Of a stretch of 64,000 bases of DNA, positions 45,303 to 53,272 are shown one piece after another. The position numbers were made by a program, and so were the translations under genes. Position 1 is the stretch's first letter, and every line of letters begins with the position of its first letter. This DNA is from Pseudomonas koreensis. Its GTDB lineage: Bacteria; Pseudomonadota; Gammaproteobacteria; Pseudomonadales; Pseudomonadaceae. The DNA lies in the NCBI RefSeq assembly GCF_025447595.1, contig NZ_JAOEJU010000003.1:62001-126000 (forward strand), read 5' to 3'. Below the pieces are notes generated by a model, which worked only from the letters and a program-made list of their open reading frames with translations, was not told where the DNA came from and did not search any database.

Positions 45303-45590
45303 CTATTTTTTGCGGCACATCTCGACGTCATCCTGAGTCTTCAGGTCAGTGTCGATTCCCAAGCGATACCTGCAGTAATCAATAATCCACCCCCGCTCCT
45401 CTGCTGTCAGGCGCTCTACCTTCCTAATCTCTCCATCGTTGGCGTGGATGTTGTAGAACTTCATCTGAAACGTCGGGTGCTTTTTGATGAAGACAATGGT
45501 CTCGATATCCCCGTCCTCAAGCGCTTCGTAGTAGCCGACGTAGAGCACGGTTACTACGGTGAGGATTGCTGCGATTAAAAGCTTTTTCAT
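45303..45590 (-). CDS. Small exported or membrane-anchored protein, unknown
   Basis: The 95-residue protein begins MKKLLIAAILTVVTVLYVGY, a signal peptide or single helix anchor. The rest is charged and ends in KTQDDVEMCRKK, with a second Cys in WIIDYCRYRLGID. It resembles no family I can name. The ribosome site is weak. It lies between the DUF6124 gene and the AT-rich island. Confidence 0.7.
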   Translation of the reverse strand: MKKLLIAAILTVVTVLYVGYYEALEDGDIETIVFIKKHPTFQMKFYNIHANDGEIRKVERLTAEERGWIIDYCRYRLGIDTDLKTQDDVEMCRKK

Positions 45591-45681
45591 TCCATTGGTG
45601 CCGGTGGTAGAGGCTGAAGGGTTCTAGCATGAAAGGAGACTAATTGAATGCCAGAAAGTAAATCAGCCCCTTTTTACTTAT

Positions 45682-46545
45682 TCAAAAATGGTCTTCAATA
45701 TAAGCAATTGCCTGCCGTATGCCGAGCAAATCTGTTTGCGGGCCCACCCTCACATAAAATAGTTCCTCAGCCTTATTTTGCCCAGCAGTTTTCCACTTCA
45801 GGAACACGGGCCGATTGCTGGGGAGGCATCGCACGGAAAACACAAACTTATTATCAACCTCTACTAAATCCGACTTCACAAACTCAGAATACTCTACGCC
45901 AACCGTCTCTCTAAAAATATTCCAAAAATGAAGTTGAAATTTATCATTATTAGGAAACAAATCACTACCAACACCCAATAACTCTCCTTCATCATTAACG
46001 CCAATTAGCAAAGTCCCTCCTGAAGAATTGAAAAATCCGACAATAGTTTTAAGCACCGATAGTTCCATTTCACGATCCTTTGCACCAGATCGCAGATTCA
46101 TTCTCAGGGTGGATTTAAACTCGACAATATCTGTCTCACCACCATTAATTATAGACAACAAACCTTCTTGTACTTTAGAATCTTTATCCATGGCGCGCTT
46201 AAGTTGCTGTGGAAGCTCAGCTATCAAATTCTCTTTTGTGACATAATCTACAGCACCCAATCGAAGTGCTTTTATTGTCTCTGCCTGACTGCCTTCCCCA
46301 GATACAACTATTGAAGGGAGGTCAAATTTCAATTCGTTTATTTTCTCCAGAAGCCATAGCCCTCCCCAACGACCTGGAGGCATGGCTAAGTCGATTAGCA
46401 CGAGATCATAATCTTTTTCTTGCATTTTGATCAGTGCATCCTCGCCGTTATTTGTAAACTCAAAATTTACATCATCCAATCCCAAAATGCGCACTATGCT
46501 AGCAATTACTTCTTGTTGATCGTCCGCCCAAAGAATACTTTTCAT
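45682..46545 (-). CDS. Response regulator with AlbA_2 (Schlafen-type) output domain
   Basis: The 287-residue protein has a receiver domain (residues 1-120): acidic pair Asp8-Asp9, phosphoacceptor Asp52 in LVLIDLAMPPG, Ser82 in IVVSGEGS and Lys104 in VTKEN. The second half (about 135-285) is an AlbA_2 domain: ETDIVEFKSTLRMN, FFNSSGGTLLIGVNDEGELLG and FYVRVGPQTDLLG. AlbA_2 domains bind or act on nucleic acids and occur in Schlafen-like regulators. ATG 46545 shares a base with the stop of the kinase fragment (TGATG), so kinase and regulator are coupled. Low GC and codon use differ from the flanking hxc genes. Confidence 0.82.
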   Translation of the reverse strand: MKSILWADDQQEVIASIVRILGLDDVNFEFTNNGEDALIKMQEKDYDLVLIDLAMPPGRWGGLWLLEKINELKFDLPSIVVSGEGSQAETIKALRLGAVDYVTKENLIAELPQQLKRAMDKDSKVQEGLLSIINGGETDIVEFKSTLRMNLRSGAKDREMELSVLKTIVGFFNSSGGTLLIGVNDEGELLGVGSDLFPNNDKFQLHFWNIFRETVGVEYSEFVKSDLVEVDNKFVFSVRCLPSNRPVFLKWKTAGQNKAEELFYVRVGPQTDLLGIRQAIAYIEDHF

Positions 46546-46810
46546 CAAAGTTCACCACCACTTAGCTCTTCATTATTTTGAATTGACGGAATCCACAATT
46601 TAACAGCCGCCCCAAAATTTTTATCATTTGAAAAAACTATGTTCCCGCCTAGCTCCTTAGCAGTTAACATTACTGCCATCAGACCAATACCATGGCCTGT
46701 ACTTTTAGATGTTTTCAGAGGAATACCATTTCTCAGCGCGACGAGCTGTTCCTCTTCGAATCCGGGCCCCACATCTTTTATAACAAACTCCACGCCTTCG
46801 AGCGCCTCCT
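46545..46810 (-). pseudogene. Out-of-frame HATPase end of the histidine kinase
   Basis: Frame -1 relative to the kinase body. It reads EEALEGVEFVIKDVGPGFEE, then STGHGIGLMAVMLTAKELGG: the G1 (DVGPGF) and G2 (GHGIGL) boxes of a GHKL ATPase. It completes the N-box (NLVKNSVEAM) at the end of the upstream frame. Loss of one AT unit in the 46823-46836 tract joins the frames. It may be a phase-off state, a true mutation or a sequencing error. Confidence 0.8.
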
Positions 46811-49606
46811 CTACACCATACGATATATATATATATTTCCACTACCAGCCATTGCCTCTACAGAATTTTTAACCAAGTTACTTATTAGCGACCGCAAACG
46901 AAGCTCATCGGTGCATATTTCAACTTCGGAATCACAAGGTGAAAAAATCAAATTAACCGAGCTCGGCACCCACGACCACAGTTCGCTTATCAACGTTTTG
47001 ATGAATACACTTATTTTCACTGGGCAAATTGTTGCCGAACCAGTTTCCCTAGATAGACTTTTTGCGACTCTTAGCGCAACATTAGCTTTATCTAAATGAC
47101 CACTAGCATCAGCAGCAAGCAAATAACGCTCTCTTCCTGTGCTTTTATTTCTTGCATGTTCCGACGTAAAACAATAACCCAATATGCTATTTTTAACATC
47201 GTGCAGTATGGACGCTATTTGATCATTTGCCGCCGCTTCATAAGGATCCTTAAAATGATACTGCCACCAAAACTCTAAGGCAATTTTCCTAACTTCATTT
47301 TGTACAAGAGAACCTATAGAAATTTTGAAACACTCTTCAGATACAACAACTTTAGTTACAGCAAGAACCACCTTCAAATCAGACCACAATGTCGACGAGA
47401 GCACGTCGCCCTGCTCTACATCTGTAAGACCTTTGATCTTAATGCATAGCTCGCCATCTTCGACATCGACTTCAATATGGATCGCGTTGCCTTGGGCGCA
47501 TATGGTTCTAAAAACATCGAACAAACACAGATGGGCCCCATCGATTTCAAAGACTTCAGCAAGCGGATCTGCATAACGAATAATGTTTGCTTCACCCCTC
47601 CGAAGCAGCTTGAACTCCTCTACAATTTCTCCTATCGTAGTGACGGTTACATCTCCACTTTTCAACCGATAAATAGTAGCCTCGGAAATCAATTTTTTGA
47701 AAGCGCTCCGATTACGTATATCATTCGATTCCTCAAGTGGGTCGGCAGCAGATAATTCCACTTCAAGATCCGCAATAGCATTTAGCAAACTATTATTTTT
47801 GTTTGACTCCAAGTTCCTTCCAGCATGACCGTAATACTTCACAAGTCCAGACTTATTCGAACCGACTCCAAGATCAACAAAACCACTTACCGATCTAATA
47901 AACTGCTCAAAACCTAAAAAGCTCATATCTCTAACTAGATGAACACCTAGAAAATTTTTGTTTATAAGCCTCGAAACTCTAAGTGTTTCGCCTTTCTCCC
48001 CTGCGTTCCCCGCCAAACTAATAGAGTGTGCAACAACCCACTTCAAATAAGGTTCTTGGTAGATTTCAAAAACAGGAGAAGCCTCACCAAGTAGAGCCAC
48101 ATCAAATATAGCTTTGTTTTTTCTAGCGAGTTCAGACTCTAGTATACCGTTAGACTTTGCCTCATTAATTCTGGAGACCTTCGCATCCCCTTGAATACTT
48201 AGCGCAGCATCGAGATACTCTGACACTAAGGTTATATATGGCGTTGCGCATCGCTGTTGATCGTGAGATACAGCATCCGTTGTAAACTTAACTTTCAACC
48301 CAAGAGCTTGACATTTCTCTTGAAATACCGATTTTACTGGAGCAATCTCATCTCGGGACAAATCCATGCTTTTAGTCTTATTTACAAAATGATCTAAAAA
48401 TACTGGAATATCTTTAATTAAATCACCCGCACCACTCACCCCTTCTTCTTTAATTAAGAAGAGCACACCGAATAGAGCCTGAACAAACTCACCCTTAATT
48501 GCCTGTGTTAAATTTTTTTCTCCGTTTCCTATAAGAATCACATCAGACGTCAGCAGTTTTTCATAAATATCACTAATACTGTATTCATTGACCAATGCCC
48601 TGACCACTTCTCGGATTCCACCGGCTTTTGAGAGATCATCCATGCTTAGGCTTCTGACGACCGTTTCGAATGCTATCCACTCAATAACACTTGCTCCCAA
48701 AAAAGCCAGGACAGTATTATTACTACCTAGAGTGGGATTTCTTTTTGCATAAGTATAGCTTCGATGAGTTAGCGCCAATCCAACTAAGGAAACAGACCAA
48801 ATTGGCAGCCCCAACTTTTCTACGACCCCCCTAACTTTATAAGAATTATTTGGTAGCGGCATTGACTTGGCTGCTAAAATATAATCAATTTTCTTGTTTG
48901 CGCTAATTGACTTATTTTTACACTGCACGCGAATGGAGTACTTTTCTATAAAATTCTCTGCCGCGTTAAGCGCGGCTATTCGCTTAGAGGTCCCATCACC
49001 TTCACATTGAACGCCTAGAGCTTCCACCTTGACTCTAAAAACCCGTAGGTGTGCGGGACCTGTCTCCTCAAGTAAAATATAAATTGGCAACTTTTTTCCA
49101 ACACTTTGACAATACTCTTGCAGCTTAGTCTTGCTGTCTTTTTCAGGAGCCACGTCTATTGACTGCAAGGACAAAAACTTATCTAGAAACTCACCTTTCA
49201 ATTTTTTATAGCCAAAATTATGGTGAATTGCTCCGACCAACTGATTGGTTAGCGAGTTATTAACCTCAGCTGATTCCTTTTCATGCACTGCAACTCCGCG
49301 ACCAAATTTTCCTTTATTTGTAAGTCTAATTTTTTCGCTTAGCTGCTCATACATATAGAATTTTATTTTTCTTTGTATTAAAGAGCATGCGCCAGAGGTT
49401 TTATCAGCGACATCCATTGCTCGGCAAGCTGAATACATGCTTATAATTGATTTACCAAGCGACTCCCACGCATCAATTATTCGATCATCTAAATTGTATT
49501 CCTTTAATTTTTCCGAAGCACATTTCCTAGCCGATTTATGATGAAGCGCGGCCAACATAAAATTATTTTTTTCAATTTCAGCAGCCAGATCCGTGATATC
49601 TTCCAT
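46811..49606 (-). CDS. Giant histidine kinase with RNase III-like/dsRBD sensor (currently frameshifted)
   Basis: 931 residues in the present frame, about 1020 if the (AT)7 shift is corrected. Layout from ATG 49606: RNase III-like region (16-148), dsRNA-binding motif (156-223: SKTKLQEYCQSVGKKLPIY, GDGTSKRIAALNAAENFI), second RNase III-like region (271-413: ALTHRSYTYAK, AFLGASVI), second dsRBD-like segment (422-488), a degenerate ATPase-like region (about 680-770), then a HisKA with H-box His802 (SILHDVKNSILGY) and N-box Asn914. The RNase III acidic residues of LEFLGD are changed to LAFLGA, so the nuclease is probably inactive. The frame stops right after the (AT)7. Pairs with the downstream AlbA_2 regulator. 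Confidence 0.75.
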   Translation of the reverse strand: MEDITDLAAEIEKNNFMLAALHHKSARKCASEKLKEYNLDDRIIDAWESLGKSIISMYSACRAMDVADKTSGACSLIQRKIKFYMYEQLSEKIRLTNKGKFGRGVAVHEKESAEVNNSLTNQLVGAIHHNFGYKKLKGEFLDKFLSLQSIDVAPEKDSKTKLQEYCQSVGKKLPIYILLEETGPAHLRVFRVKVEALGVQCEGDGTSKRIAALNAAENFIEKYSIRVQCKNKSISANKKIDYILAAKSMPLPNNSYKVRGVVEKLGLPIWSVSLVGLALTHRSYTYAKRNPTLGSNNTVLAFLGASVIEWIAFETVVRSLSMDDLSKAGGIREVVRALVNEYSISDIYEKLLTSDVILIGNGEKNLTQAIKGEFVQALFGVLFLIKEEGVSGAGDLIKDIPVFLDHFVNKTKSMDLSRDEIAPVKSVFQEKCQALGLKVKFTTDAVSHDQQRCATPYITLVSEYLDAALSIQGDAKVSRINEAKSNGILESELARKNKAIFDVALLGEASPVFEIYQEPYLKWVVAHSISLAGNAGEKGETLRVSRLINKNFLGVHLVRDMSFLGFEQFIRSVSGFVDLGVGSNKSGLVKYYGHAGRNLESNKNNSLLNAIADLEVELSAADPLEESNDIRNRSAFKKLISEATIYRLKSGDVTVTTIGEIVEEFKLLRRGEANIIRYADPLAEVFEIDGAHLCLFDVFRTICAQGNAIHIEVDVEDGELCIKIKGLTDVEQGDVLSSTLWSDLKVVLAVTKVVVSEECFKISIGSLVQNEVRKIALEFWWQYHFKDPYEAAANDQIASILHDVKNSILGYCFTSEHARNKSTGRERYLLAADASGHLDKANVALRVAKSLSRETGSATICPVKISVFIKTLISELWSWVPSSVNLIFSPCDSEVEICTDELRLRSLISNLVKNSVEAMAGSGNIYIYRMV
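46823..46836. repeat. (AT)7 dinucleotide tract inside the kinase gene
   Basis: Seven AT units in coding sequence directly before the stop TAG. With six or nine units the kinase reads through; with seven it stops. A tract like this is rare in a GC-rich genome and prone to slipped-strand mispairing. Confidence 0.9.
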
Positions 49607-49772
49607 GCCTAACCTAACCTTTGCAATAAATACTATCGGCAATACTTCTTTGTAATTCCAAGAGCGTCCTTAATCACAACCCAGCATTTAACAAAAAAGG
49701 AAACTGATTTATTTTCTGCAAACAAACTAGTCCCCCATTTCAGGAGCCACGCCCTTTGACTTCTGCCTTTTA

Positions 49773-51188
49773 CTAATAGGAGTTTACAACTCTCAAATAA
49801 TTGCTATCTTTGCCTAGATTGGGCAGTTGCAAGTCCGTGCTTGCACAGATGATATTGAAAGCGGCTAGCGTCACTTGATTGGTGGTCATTGGAATAAAAC
49901 TTTGGGCTAATTGCCTGAATGCCGGGCCGCAGCCTCGCAGTGCAAGGCGCGCTGAAAATTCGCGCTCAAGTAATAGACGCGCGAATTCTTTGAACTCCTC
50001 CTCTGAGAAGCTAGAAGTCATACGCTTATAATGCGGGACAGCGATTTCGGAAACTCCATAACCATTCCCCACAGTAGTCATTACAATGGTCTTTACATAT
50101 TTCTGGCGAATACTTTCAGGAATTTTTCCATTATTAGGAAGATAAGAAACAAGGATTTTTGCATGCGCTGGTTCGTTATGAAAGTTATTATAGCCATTAT
50201 GTGCATTAAAAAGTGAATTGATAGCTTCCGACATTTCAACTGCAAGATTATCTGAGGGAAGATATCCAAGTCCGCCGACACCTGATAAAAACTCGTGAGC
50301 TAAAGACCGTCTGGCTGCTTCCCCGTTAGCTGCGAATGTTGCAAAACGTACCCCGCATTCAAAGCGAGAGTCATCAGACGCTAGAGCCCAGCACTTTGAG
50401 GCGATTAGTTTTATATTTGACTTTATCTGCACAGAGGTCGCCTCCGAAGTATACATACCAAAAATTGTGCGCAGCAAAGACTTTATAATATCATTTGGTA
50501 GATGCTCCATTCCCGCTCTAATATGTTGCGCATCTTGCTCACTAAGAGACGCATTGCGTATACTATGCAGAAACCGCTTAACTTCTATTGCGGCTCCTTC
50601 AGGCTCCCTAGCAATAACTTCTCTTATACATGTCTCAAGCCAAGAAATTAGCTGCAGACCTGAAAGGTCATTTTGATTAGGATGTGCGGCACTAGCCCAA
50701 TTGCGCATATCTCTAATGTAATCAAGGTGACGATATCCAATATCCGATAAAATCCCGGTCAAATGACATCCACGGACAAGTTCCCACTCATCAATCTTAA
50801 CCAGGTCCTCCTCACCCTTTAGTTTAGATCTGCGAGCCGTATCAGTAACAACACTATCGTAAAAATACTCCAGGTCGAATCTTGCTACTTTTCTTCGAAG
50901 GTTTACTACCGTTTCATCCCAAATAAAATTCAAAGCAGCGTCAAAAAGTCCTGCTCCGCAAGCGGCTATAAATTTTGATATATAGAGGGATTCACCTCTC
51001 TGGGCCAACTCGATACTATTTACAACCTCTGGCAAGTTAGCAATAACGCGCTGACGCTCTTGGGTCGAAACCAACACGTTGTTCGTTGGTAATCCCAAGT
51101 GATCTAAATACGCCACTAGAGCATTAGTGAATTGGTCAACCCCATTCGAGACTTGACCTTGAGCGATGATAATAGGTAACTGAGACAT
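49773..51188 (-). CDS. Uncharacterised protein with HEPN-like motif, first gene of the AT-rich unit
   Basis: The 471-residue protein is soluble, mostly helical, with no signal peptide. Residues 158-171 read IRDMRNWASAAHPN; Arg162-Asn163 and His169 fit the R-x6-H pattern of HEPN nucleases, embedded in a helix as in abortive-infection HEPN proteins. The C-terminal half has no domain I recognise. AAGGAAG lies before the ATG at 51188. It is 166 bases upstream of the kinase gene in the same direction and shares its low GC. Function inferred only; the motif could be coincidental. Confidence 0.7.
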   Translation of the reverse strand: MSQLPIIIAQGQVSNGVDQFTNALVAYLDHLGLPTNNVLVSTQERQRVIANLPEVVNSIELAQRGESLYISKFIAACGAGLFDAALNFIWDETVVNLRRKVARFDLEYFYDSVVTDTARRSKLKGEEDLVKIDEWELVRGCHLTGILSDIGYRHLDYIRDMRNWASAAHPNQNDLSGLQLISWLETCIREVIAREPEGAAIEVKRFLHSIRNASLSEQDAQHIRAGMEHLPNDIIKSLLRTIFGMYTSEATSVQIKSNIKLIASKCWALASDDSRFECGVRFATFAANGEAARRSLAHEFLSGVGGLGYLPSDNLAVEMSEAINSLFNAHNGYNNFHNEPAHAKILVSYLPNNGKIPESIRQKYVKTIVMTTVGNGYGVSEIAVPHYKRMTSSFSEEEFKEFARLLLEREFSARLALRGCGPAFRQLAQSFIPMTTNQVTLAAFNIICASTDLQLPNLGKDSNYLRVVNSY

Positions 51189-51508
51189 GATGCTTCCTTG
51201 CTGGTGACGTCGGCGGGTTCATTTGCATGGTTTAGCAGACATAATGGCGTTAGGCTATGGAGCACGACTGGGACTGATTCGAGAAAATTCCAGCACGACC
51301 AATCTAGAAAGCCCTTTTTTCGGCTTCTTTGTCTGAGAAATCAATAACTTCCCTTCAAACGACTACTTTTGGCAGATATATGCCCACAACAAACAGCAGT
51401 TGTTGACTATGGGTTCAACCGACCAAAAATTAACTCAAGCGCATTCCCGGCATTCAGGAACCCGTTACCCCACTAAAACGCTGAAATGACCGCCTCACTA
51501 CCTATAAT
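51189..51508. other. Right edge of the island, intergenic
   Basis: About 320 bases, AT-rich near 51300-51480. Contains the promoter of the HEPN-like gene and a weak GAAGCC/GGCTTTC hairpin at about 51312-51333. No gene, integrase or obvious direct repeat matching the left edge. Confidence 0.5.
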
Positions 51509-51940
51509 TCACGGCCTAACCAACCTAGGCATCTCCACCCCTTCCCCCAACCTCTCCACCCCCAACCGCACCCGCTCCCCACCCTGCTCAATTACCACCC
51601 CATCCCCCTCCACCGCCACCAACCTCACCCCAGGACTCACCCGCTCCCCCTGCAAAAAACTCCTCGGCGGTCCGTCGTTGAGGCTGAGTATCGCCACCTC
51701 CCCGCGACTCCCCGCGATCACGCCGCTGACCTTGATCTCCACCGGCGCCGTGCGGTTGGAAAACCATTGCAACGCCGGGTTATCGCTGCGCGCAGCGAGC
51801 AGTTGCGGGGTGGCCGCCGGGGTGTGGGATTCGGCGGTGGTCAGGAGCAGGGATGACCAGGTGGCGATGCCGACCAGGGCGGCCAGCAGTGCGGCGGCCT
51901 GGGTGATTTGGGGGGGTGAAAAGCGTGCGGTGAATCTCAT
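51509..51940 (-). CDS. hxcP: Type II secretion protein GspC, short (HxcP)
   Basis: The 143-residue protein has one N-terminal helix (AAALLAALVGIATWSSLLLT) and a homology-region domain (VEIKVSGVIAGSRGEVAILS, then PRSFLQGERVSPG) that binds the secretin. It lacks the PDZ or coiled-coil domain of longer GspC, as in HxcP. In P. aeruginosa it sits next to hxcV; here the island separates them. It is divergent from hxcU. Confidence 0.85.
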   Translation of the reverse strand: MRFTARFSPPQITQAAALLAALVGIATWSSLLLTTAESHTPAATPQLLAARSDNPALQWFSNRTAPVEIKVSGVIAGSRGEVAILSLNDGPPRSFLQGERVSPGVRLVAVEGDGVVIEQGGERVRLGVERLGEGVEMPRLVRP

Positions 51941-52073
51941 GGGCTGAATCTCCTTTTAGTCCCGGTGACCAGACTACGCGGCAATTCTCACGGTTTTATT
52001 TCACACGCTTTACATGTTGGCCGTGCAGGATGGTTTTTTGGGACGGGGCTGGACGCAAGGGAGTGCGCATTCG

Positions 52074-52526
52074 ATGAACCGGTGCAGGCAGCAGGGTTTT
52101 ACGCTGATCGAGTTGATGGTGGTGCTGGTGATCATCGGCATCGCCAGTGCGGCGATCAGTCTGAGTATCAAGCCCGATCCGTTGCAGTTGCTGCGCAAGG
52201 ACGCCGAGCGCGTGGCGCAGTTGCTGCAGATTGCCCAGGCTGAGGCCCGCGCCGATGGCCGGCCGATTGCGTGGTTGAGCGATGGCAAGGGGTTTCGGTT
52301 CAGTCGGCGCAGTGACAGTGGCAAGGGCTTTGATCATTTCGATCGGGACCCGCAGTTGCGGCCGCGTCCCTGGCAGAGTCCGAAGCTGGAGGTGCGGGTG
52401 GAGCCGAAGCAGAAAGTGGTGCTGAACGCAGAGTGGATCAATCCGCCGCTGCAGTTGACGCTGTCTGACGGGCTCAATCGGTTGAGTGTGCTGCGCGATG
52501 CTTCGGGCCGGATTAGCGTGCAATGA
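52074..52526 (+). CDS. hxcU: Type II secretion minor pseudopilin GspH (HxcU)
   Basis: The 150-residue protein has prepilin motif RQQG/FTLIELMVVLVIIGIA and a GspH-like domain. ATG 52074 has AGGGAG upstream; the earlier ATG 52014 would add a non-prepilin leader. Its stop overlaps the hxcW start (ATGA). Confidence 0.89.
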   Translation: MNRCRQQGFTLIELMVVLVIIGIASAAISLSIKPDPLQLLRKDAERVAQLLQIAQAEARADGRPIAWLSDGKGFRFSRRSDSGKGFDHFDRDPQLRPRPWQSPKLEVRVEPKQKVVLNAEWINPPLQLTLSDGLNRLSVLRDASGRISVQ

Positions 52527-53131
52527 ACAGACAACAAGGTTTTACGCTGATCGAGGTGATGGTCGCGATTCTGTTGATGGCGGTGGTCAGTCTGATTGCC
52601 TGGAAGGGGCTGGACAGTGTCACGCGCGCCGACAGCCATTTGCAGGCCAGTGGTGAGCAGAGCGACAGCCTGTTGCGGGCGCTGAATCAGATGCAGCGGG
52701 ATGTGGAGATGCGCGCCGGGATCGAGCTGACGGAGCCGAAGAAGGTCGGCACCGAGGATGAACCGGCGACGGCTCCGCCTGCCGTTACGGTGCGCAGCAG
52801 TGACAGCAAGGGGTTTCGGCTGGACATCATTCGGAGTGCGGCGGATCAGCCGGGGGCGTTGCAGCGGGTGCGCTGGTGGCTCAAGGGGGACACGTTGTAT
52901 CGCGCGGTGGCGCCGGCGCGCAGTCGGTATCCGTTGCCGGCGCCTACGGCGGGGGTTGCGGTTTTGGGTGAGGTGAGTGATTTGCAGGTGCGGGTTTGGG
53001 AGATGGATAAGGGGTGGCGGCAGTTGAGCGGGAATCGGCGGGAGGATCCGTTGGGGTTGGAGGTGCGGTTGACTCGGGAGACGGCGCAGGGGGTGGAGAA
53101 GTATCGGCAGGTGATGGGGCCGTTGCAGTAA
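52523..53131 (+). CDS. hxcW: Type II secretion minor pseudopilin GspJ (HxcW)
   Basis: The 202-residue protein starts MNRQQGFTLIEVMVAILLMA (prepilin motif QQG/FTLIE) and has the GspJ domain (RALNQMQRDVEMRAG... FRLDIIRSA... RVRWWLKGDTLYR). GspJ forms the tip complex with GspI and GspK. It overlaps hxcU and ends before a REPIN that separates it from the convergent vreR. Confidence 0.9.
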   Translation: MNRQQGFTLIEVMVAILLMAVVSLIAWKGLDSVTRADSHLQASGEQSDSLLRALNQMQRDVEMRAGIELTEPKKVGTEDEPATAPPAVTVRSSDSKGFRLDIIRSAADQPGALQRVRWWLKGDTLYRAVAPARSRYPLPAPTAGVAVLGEVSDLQVRVWEMDKGWRQLSGNRREDPLGLEVRLTRETAQGVEKYRQVMGPLQ

Positions 53132-53149
53132 TTGAAGTCACTGAGATCC

Positions 53150-53242
53150 CTGTGGGAGCGAGCTTGCTCGCGAAGGGGCCTTCACATCCGACATCTCATT
53201 GCCTGACTTACCGCCATCGCGAGCAAGCTCGCTCCCACAGGG
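53150..53242. repeat. REPIN between hxcW and vreR
   Basis: TGTGGGAGCGAGCTTGCTCG and its inverse with arm extension GCGA; located between convergent genes. Confidence 0.92.
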
Positions 53243-53272
53243 TTCTGAGGTGGTTTTGAATAGTGTGTTGGG

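Noticed and set aside
49607..49772. Possible small gene between the HEPN-like and kinase genes
   Set aside because: No frame with a start and ribosome site longer than about 25 codons.
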